From contig CAYQES010000005.1 of assembly GCA_964416595.1 (NCBI GenBank), positions 62,001 through 126,000 on the forward strand: DNA of 64,000 nt, given 5' to 3'. The translations under genes were made by a program, and so were the position numbers. The notes below the pieces were generated by a model that had not been told where the DNA came from, made no database searches, and saw only the letters and a list, made by a program, of their open reading frames with translations. This DNA comes from JAKFYM01 sp964416595. Lineage in GTDB: Bacteria; Bdellovibrionota; UBA1018; CAIPTA01. This document shows, in pieces, positions 15,481 to 24,052 of the stretch (position 1 is its first letter; the number at the start of each line of letters is the position of its first letter).

Positions 15481-17004
15481 TTATTTAGGGCAAGTAACTG
15501 CCTGAATTGCAGCCTGCAAAGTTTCTTGTTTCAATTTCCCAGCGCCATCATACCAAGCGGGCATTTGCTCTTTGGTGTGGCACTGTAAGCACGCATTCGC
15601 CACTACCTTGCCAGTGCTACCGTCAGTGCCAAATGGATGCTCCGGCCGCCCACCGTGGCAACTTTCACACTGCACACTCACAAAAGATTTTTTCACTCCC
15701 GCTTTTTTCATGGCCCCCACCCAATGAGCCACATCGGAGCGAATCTTGTGAGGATTGCCACGGTAGTGCTCTTTAGGAAATTCCTTGCCCGCAATTTCAC
15801 GAATTTTTTCTAAAGGCACGGGCCGGCCACTTTGGTCCAAGAAGGCTTCTTTTAAAACCCTGAAACCGCCCTTTTCTCCCATACCCACGCTATGGCATTT
15901 CACGCAGTCCATATTATTTTCTTGTTTCTTCGCCAGTAGAGTTAAAAACGCAGCACTATGGAGTTGCCCCTCTTGGAACTCCGCCTGTTTGCCATGGCAA
16001 TCCCGGCAAGAAAGAAAAGTTTGATAGCCAAGGGCACGGCCATCTTGCTTGGCCCAAATTTTTGCGTCCAATTTACGATTGGCTTCCCCGATGCGTAAAT
16101 TCGTTACCGCCACTAAATTTTTCATAGGATTGGCCATGCCCCGGGGCGCGTCTTTATAATTATTGTCTAGTTCGGCCACCACAAAATCCGATCGCTTAGG
16201 CAAATTCCCCGCTTCATATTCCACCATGCCAAGGATTTGCCCTTGGCTGCTAAGCTGCACCAAAAGTGTGGAGCCCTCCATCACAGGAGATTGCAATAAA
16301 CTTTGGGAATGGGCTCCCACCAACAAATCAATGCCCGGCACTGCTTTGGCCATTTCTTGGTCGTAATCAAAACCTTGATGAGAGAGCGCTATCACCATTT
16401 CGGCGCCCTGTTTGCGTAATTTTTCCACCATGGCTTTGGCGTGGCCCACAGGATCTTTGGCCTCCAATTCGCCGGGTAAGGGCAAAGAGGGATGGAAAAC
16501 GCCGAAGATCCCGATCTTTTTCCCGTAGCGCTCGATGATGATGGAATCCCGTAACAATAATTTTGCGGTGCCCTTCCAATAGATATTCGCAGAGAGAAAA
16601 GGAAAGCGCGCATGCTTCGATAATTCCTGCAACTTCGCAACACCCAAAGCAAAATCAGAAGCACCTACCGTGACCGCATCGGCACCGAGCAAATTGTAGG
16701 CTTCAATCACGCCCAGGGCCTGCTCATACCATTGGGGAGCCAGGAATTCCGTGGTGGTGGTGGACTTAAAAAGCAAATTGCCCGCGTCCACAAAAACTCT
16801 GGACTGATCGGGATAAGCTTTCATGGCGTTCCAGCGGCGATCCATGCCGCCAATCGGAGAAACCCGGCAACCACAGGGCTCGAGGTAACCTACGTTATCG
16901 TTGTGGTAAAAAACCCGTATTTTTTCCGAAGAAGCCACGGGCGAAACAGTTGGTTTGCCTGGGCTGCACGCAACTAATAGCGCGAGCACGGCTAAATATT
17001 TCAT
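15481..17004 (-). CDS. UshA-like metallophosphatase fused to a tetrahaem cytochrome c domain, lipoprotein
   Basis: A 507-aa exported lipoprotein (lipobox LVAC near residue 13). The first about 300 residues follow the UshA/5'-nucleotidase metallophosphatase plan: FYHNDNVGYLEPCGC, VDAGNLLF, GASDFALG, ALSHQGFDYD and GAHSQ. Several usual metal ligands are changed (the GNHD motif reads GASD), so hydrolase activity is doubtful. The C-terminal about 180 residues hold four CxxCH haem motifs (CRDCH, CVKCH, CESCH, CLQCH), similar to cytochrome c554-like proteins. The protein probably handles electrons in the periplasm. Its ATG overlaps the cpoB stop by four bases, placing it in the pal-cpoB operon. Confidence 0.85.
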   Translation of the reverse strand: MKYLAVLALLVACSPGKPTVSPVASSEKIRVFYHNDNVGYLEPCGCRVSPIGGMDRRWNAMKAYPDQSRVFVDAGNLLFKSTTTTEFLAPQWYEQALGVIEAYNLLGADAVTVGASDFALGVAKLQELSKHARFPFLSANIYWKGTAKLLLRDSIIIERYGKKIGIFGVFHPSLPLPGELEAKDPVGHAKAMVEKLRKQGAEMVIALSHQGFDYDQEMAKAVPGIDLLVGAHSQSLLQSPVMEGSTLLVQLSSQGQILGMVEYEAGNLPKRSDFVVAELDNNYKDAPRGMANPMKNLVAVTNLRIGEANRKLDAKIWAKQDGRALGYQTFLSCRDCHGKQAEFQEGQLHSAAFLTLLAKKQENNMDCVKCHSVGMGEKGGFRVLKEAFLDQSGRPVPLEKIREIAGKEFPKEHYRGNPHKIRSDVAHWVGAMKKAGVKKSFVSVQCESCHGGRPEHPFGTDGSTGKVVANACLQCHTKEQMPAWYDGAGKLKQETLQAAIQAVTCPK

Positions 17005-17765
17005 TTTAAAAATTTCCTAGCGGCCTTTGCTTCGGAACTATTGGGATGATTTTGCACAAGGATCTGGGCAAAGGCTTTAGCATCTTTTTCTTTACCCATA
17101 GCCTTGAAGCTTTCCGCAATCCGCAAAGTACTTTTCCGCCCCCAGGCGGTGGCTGGGGATTTTTCGTGAACTACGGCAAATTCCACTATAGCATCAGCAT
17201 AAGATTTTTGTTTGTAGAGGATATCACCTAAGTAGTAATGGGCATCCATAGCCTTTTTGCCTTTGGCATTGGCTTCCAAATAAGAACGAAACCCGCCCTG
17301 TGCCGCTTCGTAATCTTTGGCTTTGTAGGCCGTAAGTGCGCTTTGGAAAGAGGCGCCTTTGGTAGGTGCTGTAGACGAAGAATTCGACGCAGATCGCTGG
17401 CGCTCTTTCAACAACTGCACATTTTCTTCTTTTAAGCGCTTCATCTCTTCAAATAGTGACTCTTGAGATTTTTGCATTTCAGAAATTTGGGCCTTTAAAT
17501 CGGTTACGTTTTTTTCCGTGCCCTCCCGGTTCGATGCCTGTTCTTTTTTCCGTTGGTGCTCCATCTCTTCGAGCTTGCCCTGTAAGCGACCAATCTCCGC
17601 TTGCATGCGGTCCAAATTCTGCTGGTATTGCACTACCTCTTGTTGCAAAGAAGCTTGAGCTTCTTTCTCTTCTTTTTCTCTAGCAATCTCGGCTCTCGTA
17701 CGAAAGCAACCAGGAAGTAAAAGCACAACAAGCACACATATAAAATATTTTGATTTCTGCATCAT
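17001..17765 (-). CDS. cpoB: Tol-Pal accessory protein CpoB (YbgF)
   Basis: Periplasmic coordinator of outer-membrane constriction and peptidoglycan synthesis in the Tol-Pal system. A lipobox-like LLLPGC sits at residues 16-21. A long coiled coil follows (about residues 25-115, heptad-rich QQEVVQYQQNLDRMQAEIG). The C-terminal TPR region runs from SAFQSALTAYK-like repeats to NHPNSSEAKAARKFLK, as in YbgF. The lipobox would make it membrane-anchored, unlike E. coli CpoB. It lies five bases downstream of the DUF4398-like gene and behind pal, the standard context. Confidence 0.88.
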   Translation of the reverse strand: MMQKSKYFICVLVVLLLPGCFRTRAEIAREKEEKEAQASLQQEVVQYQQNLDRMQAEIGRLQGKLEEMEHQRKKEQASNREGTEKNVTDLKAQISEMQKSQESLFEEMKRLKEENVQLLKERQRSASNSSSTAPTKGASFQSALTAYKAKDYEAAQGGFRSYLEANAKGKKAMDAHYYLGDILYKQKSYADAIVEFAVVHEKSPATAWGRKSTLRIAESFKAMGKEKDAKAFAQILVQNHPNSSEAKAARKFLK

Positions 17766-17769
17766 AGAA

Positions 17770-18120
17770 TCATTTCACCAGAGATTCTGCTGCGGGGGAA
17801 TTGGAATTTCCTCGCAAAGCTTTCCACTCGGCCTCCTCTGAAAGAACACGGGATTTCACCGCTAAAGTGCGGGCTTCTTTGAAATTTTTCAGTCGGTAAT
17901 AAGAGCGGGCCCGGGCCAATTGATCCTTGGCAATCTGAAAAATCGGTGCCGTTTCCGGATTCGTATCGGCCGCCGCTAGTAAGGCCGCTTGGTGGGCCGC
18001 TTCCGCATAGGCCAATTGTTTAATGGGCCGGCTTTCAAACATTGCACAAGAAGAGAAAAAACAAATAGCCGCCAGGCTAATAAAAACCTTGGCGGCTAAT
18101 CTTTGGTTTAGGGCTAACAT
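17770..18120 (-). CDS. small lipoprotein, DUF4398-like
   Basis: A 116-aa lipoprotein with lipobox FFSSC near residue 24. The mature part is all-helical with Ala-rich heptads (YAEAAHQAALLAAADTN, IFQIAKDQLARARSYYRL, EARTLAVKSRVLSEEAEW), matching the pattern of DUF4398 proteins often found beside Pal. It is placed between pal and cpoB with short gaps. A structural role in the Tol-Pal/cell-envelope complex is inferred from position. Confidence 0.75.
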   Translation of the reverse strand: MLALNQRLAAKVFISLAAICFFSSCAMFESRPIKQLAYAEAAHQAALLAAADTNPETAPIFQIAKDQLARARSYYRLKNFKEARTLAVKSRVLSEEAEWKALRGNSNSPAAESLVK

Positions 18121-18137
18121 GCCCTAAAAGGATAGCG

Positions 18138-18644
18138 CTATTTTCCGGTGATCACAAAGTTTGCCCGACGATTCTTCGCCCAAACATCTTCATTGCTGCC
18201 CATTTCAATTGGTTTTTCTTTCCCCATACTAATGGTGGTCACGCGGGATCCGCTCACGCCGCCGGCTACCAATTGCTGTTTCACCGCATTGGCCCGTTTC
18301 TCACCCAAAGCCAAGTTGTACTGGATGCCGCCTCTTTCGTCGCAATGGCCTTCCACTTGGATATTCACCGTAGGGTTATCTTTTAAGATCCGGATATTGG
18401 CTTTTAGGATTTCCCGGTTCTCGCCCACGATTTCAAAGGAGTCGTAAGGGAAATGGATCGTTTGCATGCCCATAGCATTGTTGGAATCGCTATCAGCGAG
18501 ACCGCCCTCGATGGCGCTCTCAGTAACCTCTCCACCTTCACCACCCTCTTCCGGAGACAAACCTGGTTTTTTGGGGCATCCCGTTAGAACAAGGCTCAAC
18601 ACCAAGAATCCCATGGTCAATGTGTTTCTAATTTTAGCATTCAT
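18138..18644 (-). CDS. pal: peptidoglycan-associated lipoprotein Pal
   Basis: Outer-membrane lipoprotein that tethers the membrane to peptidoglycan. It has a signal peptide ending at lipobox VLTGC and an acidic Gly/Glu-rich linker. The OmpA_C domain has TVNIQVEGHCDERGGIQYN, LGEKRANAVKQQL, ISMGKEKP and WAKNRRANFVI, holding the diaminopimelate-binding Asp and Arg. ATG 18644 (168 aa) is supported by AAAGGAG eight bases upstream; the open frame continues 35 codons further but lacks coding character. TolQRAB are not in the window. Confidence 0.95.
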   Translation of the reverse strand: MNAKIRNTLTMGFLVLSLVLTGCPKKPGLSPEEGGEGGEVTESAIEGGLADSDSNNAMGMQTIHFPYDSFEIVGENREILKANIRILKDNPTVNIQVEGHCDERGGIQYNLALGEKRANAVKQQLVAGGVSGSRVTTISMGKEKPIEMGSNEDVWAKNRRANFVITGK

Positions 18645-18774
18645 TTTTGTCTCCTTTTCCCTGAGCGAGCTTAAGCAGCTTAGATCATTGAAATTTTTTT
18701 TTAACGTTACCCACGATAAAGGAAATTTATTATCTTTGCCACAAATCACGCAAGCATTTTGATAATGCAGAGCT

Positions 18775-19797
18775 TCAGTTGAAGCCCTCGAGCCCGCCGA
18801 GCATTTGCATATATTGCTCCAACTCTTCCAAACTCACAGTGGCAGTGCCGGGTTTGCCCACTTCCACACCAGCGGCAAAATTAGCCAATAGGGCAGCTTC
18901 CACCAAGGTGGCACCACTAATCATGGCCAGCGTGAGGAGGGAAATCACCGTATCGCCAGCGCCGGAAACATCATAGACCGAGCGCGCAAATGTGGGGATG
19001 CGCACAGGAGCATCGGAACGGGTAAAGAGAGTCATGCCCGCTTTCCCTTGGGTGATCACCACAATCGGTGCGTCCACTTCTTTCAAGAGCGTGGATCCCG
19101 CCTGGTGCAGAGATTCTTCGTCCACAATTTCCACACCACTCAAACGTTCCGCCTCATGGGCATTGGGCTTAAACAAGGAAACACCTTTGTAGACAGAAGG
19201 CGTGCGCACAGAAGTGGTGGGATCCACCGTAATAAAACGATTGTGCTTCTTGGCTTCTTCCACCACGGCGCGGATCACGCGATTGGTGAGTAAGCCTTTT
19301 CCATAATCTTCCAAAATCACGGCGTCGAAACCGCTGATCACGGGAATCACTTTCTGCAAATAAAAATCTTCGGCCTCCGCCGTTAGAGGCATGGTAGTTT
19401 CGTGATCGATGCGCACGATTTGTTGGTTTTGCGCGAGCACCCGCTCTTTCAAAGTGGTGCGGCGGCTCGAGTGCGAGAGCACATACTGGGAAGAAATTCC
19501 GTTTTCTTTGAGCAATCCTAAGAGCTCATCACAAAATTTATCCTTCCCTACTAAAGACGCAAGATAGGGAACGCCACCAAAAGCTTTCACGTTGTCAGCC
19601 ACGTTGGCCGCCAAACCTAATTTATCTTGCTGGCCGCTCACACTCACCACTGGCACCGGTGCTTCCGGAGAAAGGCGCGTGGCTGCGCCCAAAGTGTAGC
19701 GATCCACGCCCACATCACCTACGATCAAAACTTTTTTACCGGCGATATTGCCTACGATTTTCTGGAACCGCTCCCGTTTGATGGCGTATGTGTTCAT
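18775..19797 (-). CDS. hldA: D-glycero-beta-D-manno-heptose-7-phosphate kinase
   Basis: PfkB-family kinase making heptose-1,7-bisphosphate for the LPS inner core. RfaE1/HldE-N marks are present: LIVGDVGVDRYTLGAATRLSPEAPVPVV, LGLAANVADNVKAFGG, the anion-hole/catalytic SVYDVSGAGDTVISLL and ANFAAGVEVGKPGT. There is no C-terminal cytidylyltransferase domain (340 aa), so this is the stand-alone kinase form. Its ATG overlaps the stop of the GT9 gene by four bases. Confidence 0.92.
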   Translation of the reverse strand: MNTYAIKRERFQKIVGNIAGKKVLIVGDVGVDRYTLGAATRLSPEAPVPVVSVSGQQDKLGLAANVADNVKAFGGVPYLASLVGKDKFCDELLGLLKENGISSQYVLSHSSRRTTLKERVLAQNQQIVRIDHETTMPLTAEAEDFYLQKVIPVISGFDAVILEDYGKGLLTNRVIRAVVEEAKKHNRFITVDPTTSVRTPSVYKGVSLFKPNAHEAERLSGVEIVDEESLHQAGSTLLKEVDAPIVVITQGKAGMTLFTRSDAPVRIPTFARSVYDVSGAGDTVISLLTLAMISGATLVEAALLANFAAGVEVGKPGTATVSLEELEQYMQMLGGLEGFN

Positions 19798-20960
19798 TCG
19801 TTCTCCTCAAACTCTTCCCAATCGTGGAAGGATGCACCCTTGCTGATTTTGAGCGGGCCGCCCTCTAACAACGCTACTACCTGAGCTTCAACGTCTTCCA
19901 CGGAAACTCTAGGCATACAAGGATAATAGAGACAAGCCTGCAAAGCGCAGTGAAAATCTTCGCCGCAAGTTACATCGGGCACGAGTACGGATGCCTGATC
20001 CCCAGAACTTATTCCAAGATGCGTGCCGATGCCCACTCCATAGGGGCCCCAACGCACGGCACTTTGCACCTTAATCGGCGGAAAAACGGAAACCACTTTT
20101 TTCCCTAAAGCCACCGCCAAATGCATGGGCCCCGTGCTCGGCGCCACCACTCCATCACATTGCTGAAATAAAGCGATGGTGGCCCCAAGGCCTTTATCCC
20201 CAATGTATTTTGTGAGCATCGGTTGGTCAGATTCATAGGTTTGCTGGCGCGCAATGGCCTGAAACACATTTTCCACTAACGCATCTTCTCCCGGACCACC
20301 CGTAACAATGATGTGATAGCGCTGGATCAATCTTCTCGCCAAAGCCACATAATGACCTTCGGGCCAATTGAGCGCCGAGCCCGCCATGCCCGGATGAATC
20401 ACCACCGTTTTGTAACGGGGCGAAAGCCCCTTCTCCACAAAAAATCGCAAAGCTTCTTTGCTGTTCTCCTCGGAAACCTGCAAATGGGTTTTTTCTTTGG
20501 CGTCAGCCACGTGGATGCCGAATTCTTTTAAGAGTTGGATATTATAATCGGCCTCGTGCATTTCCACCGCCGAGCGATTTTGCCTGCGGCCCCGATTGAA
20601 ACAAATCCAAGACCACCATTTAGAATATGGGCCCACACGAAGCGGAATTCCCGAAAGCAATATGGCCAAAGCCACCTGGAACCTCGCTTGGAAAACCACG
20701 GCACCAGTGCAACGCTCTCTACGTAAACGCCCCACTAACCGCCAAAATCCCCAAAAGCCCCCAAATTTTTCCGGGTCTAAAACAATGGATGCATTCAAAT
20801 GGGGACTGTGTGCATACACTTCCGCAGCGGTTACGGAAACCAAACCCACCAAGTGCGCATGGGGATATTTTTTTCGCAGGGCCGCGATGGCGGGGGTGGT
20901 AAGCACCACGTCGCCGATTTTGTCCGTACGGACCAATAAAATTCTAGGTTCCTTTGCCAT
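19794..20960 (-). CDS. glycosyltransferase family 9 (heptosyltransferase-like)
   Basis: ADP-heptose:LPS heptosyltransferase-type enzyme. ILLVRTDKIGDVVLTTPAIAALRKKYP at the start, VVIHPGMAGSALNWPEGHY in the middle and CDGVVAPSTGPMHLAVALGKKVVSVF near the end are the GT9 signatures. The N-terminal Asp of DKIGD is the probable catalytic base. A Cys-rich tail (CGEDFHCALQACLYYPC) is typical of some GT9 members. It is adjacent to and overlaps the heptose kinase, which supports a role in inner core assembly. The start overlaps the 3' end of cmk by 17 bases. Confidence 0.9.
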   Translation of the reverse strand: MAKEPRILLVRTDKIGDVVLTTPAIAALRKKYPHAHLVGLVSVTAAEVYAHSPHLNASIVLDPEKFGGFWGFWRLVGRLRRERCTGAVVFQARFQVALAILLSGIPLRVGPYSKWWSWICFNRGRRQNRSAVEMHEADYNIQLLKEFGIHVADAKEKTHLQVSEENSKEALRFFVEKGLSPRYKTVVIHPGMAGSALNWPEGHYVALARRLIQRYHIIVTGGPGEDALVENVFQAIARQQTYESDQPMLTKYIGDKGLGATIALFQQCDGVVAPSTGPMHLAVALGKKVVSVFPPIKVQSAVRWGPYGVGIGTHLGISSGDQASVLVPDVTCGEDFHCALQACLYYPCMPRVSVEDVEAQVVALLEGGPLKISKGASFHDWEEFEENE

Positions 20961-21621
20961 CCCGTACGATCGATTCTAAACGATCCAAAACAGATTCGAT
21001 AGACATACCGCTCGTGTCCACCAACACAGCATCTTCCGCCTGCTTGAGTGGGGCAATTGCTCGGGTACTATCCTGTCTATCGCGCTGGGCCATTTCCTTC
21101 TGGATCGCTTCCGGATCCACGGGTAAACCTTTCACGAGCAATTCTTCCGCCCGCCTTTTCGCCCGGCTCTCTAAAGAAGCCGTTAAGTAGATTTTTACCT
21201 CCGCCTGGGGAAACACCACGGTGCCAATATCCCGGCCTTCGAGCACCACGGCGCCGTTCTCGCCCAAATCCCTTTGCAGGGAAAGTAAAAGCGCACGCAC
21301 GCCCGGATACGCGGAAACTTTTGAAGCCGCGGCCCCCACATTTTCCGCCCGAATTTCCGCCGCCACATTACGGCCATTTAAATGCAAAAGATTGCCCGTG
21401 GCCAAGAGGCGAAACTCAAACTTCACGCCTTGGACTGCAGCTAAGACAGCGGCTTCGTTGTTGAGGTCGCAATTTTTTTCGAGAGCTAACAGACCCACTC
21501 CCCGGTACAGGGCACCCGTATCAATATGAGTGAAAGCCAAGCGCTGGGCCAATAGTTTCGCCACCGTGCTTTTGCCACTACCAGCCGGACCATCAATGGC
21601 CACGATGGGCCCTTTTTTCAT
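20944..21621 (-). CDS. cmk: cytidylate kinase
   Basis: Phosphorylates CMP/dCMP. The P-loop IDGPAGSGKSTVAKLLA, the HIDTGALYRGVGLLAL substrate-binding stretch, LEGRDIGTVVFPQAEVKIYLTAS and a QRDRQDSTRAIAPLKQAEDA lid-like segment are all present, in 225 aa. It overlaps hisC by four bases at its start. The hisC-cmk neighbourhood resembles the known aromatic/cmk supraoperon, without aroA here. Confidence 0.95.
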   Translation of the reverse strand: MKKGPIVAIDGPAGSGKSTVAKLLAQRLAFTHIDTGALYRGVGLLALEKNCDLNNEAAVLAAVQGVKFEFRLLATGNLLHLNGRNVAAEIRAENVGAAASKVSAYPGVRALLLSLQRDLGENGAVVLEGRDIGTVVFPQAEVKIYLTASLESRAKRRAEELLVKGLPVDPEAIQKEMAQRDRQDSTRAIAPLKQAEDAVLVDTSGMSIESVLDRLESIVRDGKGT

Positions 21622-22745
21622 GCTCCACCTGCCAAGGCTTTTTCGAGAGCAGCCAAGAGGCGCCGGTTCTCCTCCATGGTGCCGATCGTGAAACGCAAAT
21701 GCTCTTTCAAACCATAACCCGCCACAGGCCGCACGATCACGCCACTACGCAAGAGTTGATCGTAGATTGCCATGGGATTTTTCGGCATTTTCGCCAGTAA
21801 GAAACTTCCCTGGCTCGGCCAGTATTCTAAACCGAGACGCGTGAATTCTTTTTCCAGAAAAATCATACCTTCTGCATTTGTGTTGAAAGAACGTTGCACG
21901 TGAGCGTCATCATCCAAAGCAGCCAAGGCAGCCACAATCGCCAAACGATTCACATTGAAGGGCAATTTCACTTTACGCAAGGGCACGAGTAAATCCGGAT
22001 GACCCACGCCATAGCCCACGCGCAAACCACTCAAACCGTAGATCTTTGAGAAGGTGCGGGTCACGAGCAAATTGGGATACTGGGAATAAAATTCCAGGGG
22101 CGCCGGCAAATCTTTCGCTCGCACATACTCCCAGTAGGCGTAATCGAGGGCCACGATGAGATCCCGGCCTTTTAGAGCGTCCAAAACTTTTTTCAAAAGC
22201 TTGCGATCGAGATAGGTGCCAGTGGGATTGTTGGGGTTGGGCAGGAAAACGATACGGGTTTTATCGTCTACAAGTTTTAAGATTTCGTCCACTTCCTTGG
22301 CAGCATCCTTCAAAAGTTTTGGTTCCCGATATTCCACGCCGTGCACTTGGCTAGCCACCCGATAGGAAAGAAAGGCGGAACCGCAGCTCACGGTATTATC
22401 CCCAGGTTGGCAATAGGAGCGCACGAGTAAACTCAACACTTCCTCGGAGCCATTGCCCACGATCACTTCTTCCATATCCACTTTCAGGCGTTCGGCGAGG
22501 GCCTCTCTTAGAGGATAGTGAGCCGCATCGGGATAAAGGTGCAAATGGGGCAATTCTTTTTGGATGGCGGCGAGGGCCTTTGGTGAAGGGCCGAGAGGAT
22601 TTTCGTTGGAAGCGAGTTTGATGATGTTGGAAACGCCTAGTTCCCGCTCCAATTCTTCGATGGGTTTACCAGGTTGGTAAACGGCGCAATCACGCACATA
22701 GGAGGGTATGGGAGGAAGGTGGGGTTTCGGGGCTAAAATGGGCAT
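21618..22745 (-). CDS. hisC: histidinol-phosphate aminotransferase
   Basis: Fold-type I PLP enzyme, 375 aa. It has IKLASNENPLGPSPKAL, HLYPDAAHYPLREALAERL, IVFLPNPNNPTGTYLDR, the PLP Lys in VTRTFSKIYGLSGLRVGYG and LRFTIGTMEENRRLLAAL. In organisms where hisC lies by cmk rather than in a his operon, the enzyme often serves aromatic amino-acid transamination as well, so substrate is open. It heads a tightly overlapping set hisC-cmk-GT9-hldA, 48 bases downstream of the DUF366 gene. Confidence 0.92.
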   Translation of the reverse strand: MPILAPKPHLPPIPSYVRDCAVYQPGKPIEELERELGVSNIIKLASNENPLGPSPKALAAIQKELPHLHLYPDAAHYPLREALAERLKVDMEEVIVGNGSEEVLSLLVRSYCQPGDNTVSCGSAFLSYRVASQVHGVEYREPKLLKDAAKEVDEILKLVDDKTRIVFLPNPNNPTGTYLDRKLLKKVLDALKGRDLIVALDYAYWEYVRAKDLPAPLEFYSQYPNLLVTRTFSKIYGLSGLRVGYGVGHPDLLVPLRKVKLPFNVNRLAIVAALAALDDDAHVQRSFNTNAEGMIFLEKEFTRLGLEYWPSQGSFLLAKMPKNPMAIYDQLLRSGVIVRPVAGYGLKEHLRFTIGTMEENRRLLAALEKALAGGA

Positions 22746-22793
22746 GCTCTATATTTAGCAAAAAAGGGTTGTACTTCGCACGTGCAAAGTAGG

Positions 22794-23366
22794 TTAGCGG
22801 GGCATCACCTTGCAGCGCGCCTTTTCCATGGAACGCCACTCTTCTTGCCAGAGCATGAGCGTGGCCCGGCCGAGGTCTTCTGCGTCCACCTCTAAATCCT
22901 TTAAACCCACGGCTCGTACGGGGGCACCGCTGGCATCGATATTCACACCAAAATGAAAGAGCGTGGAAACGGGGCTCGCCGTTACAATCGAAACAGAAAG
23001 TTTTGCCCAGTCCGCCTTTTGCCGAACATAAAGATCATTGCCCCGGCGCTGGATCTCACCACCCGGCAAACGGGCCCGCAATAAATCTGCAAAACCTGCA
23101 ATGAACAAACGTTGCCGAGCCACGGCCAAAGCCAAATCGCCCTCGAACCACTCACCCAAAAAATGCAGCATCTCGCCGGCCCGGATATGGTTTTCTTGGA
23201 AACGATCTTCCATATCCACCATCTCGCCGGTATCCACGGAACAAGGCCCGCGAAAGGCCACCACGCTGCTGCAAAATTCTCCTACCCGCCCGGCAATCCA
23301 ATGGGGAGCAAGCTCTTGGCCCGTATAGGGAATTTTTTCTTCCAAAAATTTTACCAACAAACTCAT
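22794..23366 (-). CDS. DUF366-like conserved protein, coupled to queC
   Basis: A 190-aa cytosolic protein resembling DUF366/COG2029: an N-terminal LVKFLEEKIPYTGQELAPHWIAG, then VAFRGPCSVDTGEMVDMED, a central MLHFLGEWFEGDLALAVARQRL and a C-terminal SVSIVTASPVSTLFHFGVNID. No catalytic function is established. ATG 23366 forms an ATGA overlap with the queC stop, so the frame extending further upstream inside queC is not used. Linkage to queC suggests a role around 7-deazaguanine metabolism, by inference only. Confidence 0.75.
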   Translation of the reverse strand: MSLLVKFLEEKIPYTGQELAPHWIAGRVGEFCSSVVAFRGPCSVDTGEMVDMEDRFQENHIRAGEMLHFLGEWFEGDLALAVARQRLFIAGFADLLRARLPGGEIQRRGNDLYVRQKADWAKLSVSIVTASPVSTLFHFGVNIDASGAPVRAVGLKDLEVDAEDLGRATLMLWQEEWRSMEKARCKVMPR

Positions 23367-24052
23367 GGATGCCCCATTCGCCGTAGCCATTCGGAACCAC
23401 GTTCACCAGCCGCCAACAAAGCCCGTTCACTGCGGCGGCAACTTTCGCACTGCCAGCAGCGCTCTGGCCCCGCTTCGTAACAGCTCCATACCAAATGCAG
23501 GGGCAATTCTAAAGCCAAGGCCTCTGCTAGAATGCGGGTTTTATCCCAAGCCACCGTATAGGAATTCACCCGCACTCCACTCAAGGTAGAAAAGGAGAAA
23601 GCCTTATTGATCGCCTCCATATAGGCAGCGGAATTATCCGGGAATGTGCTGGCTTCTTCTTGGTTAAATCCCACTACCACTTCTTTTTCACCCAGAGCTT
23701 CCGCATAAGCGGCGGCGATATTAAGAAAAACTCCATTGCGATTGGCCACCCACACCGCTTGCATGCTGGGCGTGGTGCGCTCCATGGAATCTAGTTCATG
23801 GATTTCAAGGTGCGGCACCGCTTGTTCGCCCCGGGTGAGGCTTGTTGGATTTACGGCTCCCAGCCACTGCATGGGAACCGATTGCCAAGCCACACCGTAG
23901 TGCCGGGCTAAATTTTCTGCAGCTTTTAGTTCTGGTGCTTGGGCCCTTTGCCCGTAGCTCATCGTCAAAGCCAAACGGGCTTGGCCTGCTTTTGCCAGCA
24001 AAGCTAAATTCACGGCGGAATCTAATCCGCCCGAAAGTAAAATTACAGCCAT
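23363..24052 (-). CDS. queC: 7-cyano-7-deazaguanine synthase
   Basis: ATP-dependent enzyme converting 7-carboxy-7-deazaguanine to preQ0 in queuosine biosynthesis. The PP-loop LLSGGLDSAVNLALL lies at the N-terminus. NRNGVFLNIAAAYAEALGEKEVVVGFNQEEASTFPDNS and the zinc site C-x7-CWQCESCRRS near the end are diagnostic. The N-terminus is short: the protein starts immediately before the PP-loop. It overlaps the upstream lytic transglycosylase gene by ten bases. No queD, queE or queF is in the window. Confidence 0.94.
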   Translation of the reverse strand: MAVILLSGGLDSAVNLALLAKAGQARLALTMSYGQRAQAPELKAAENLARHYGVAWQSVPMQWLGAVNPTSLTRGEQAVPHLEIHELDSMERTTPSMQAVWVANRNGVFLNIAAAYAEALGEKEVVVGFNQEEASTFPDNSAAYMEAINKAFSFSTLSGVRVNSYTVAWDKTRILAEALALELPLHLVWSCYEAGPERCWQCESCRRSERALLAAGERGSEWLRRMGHP

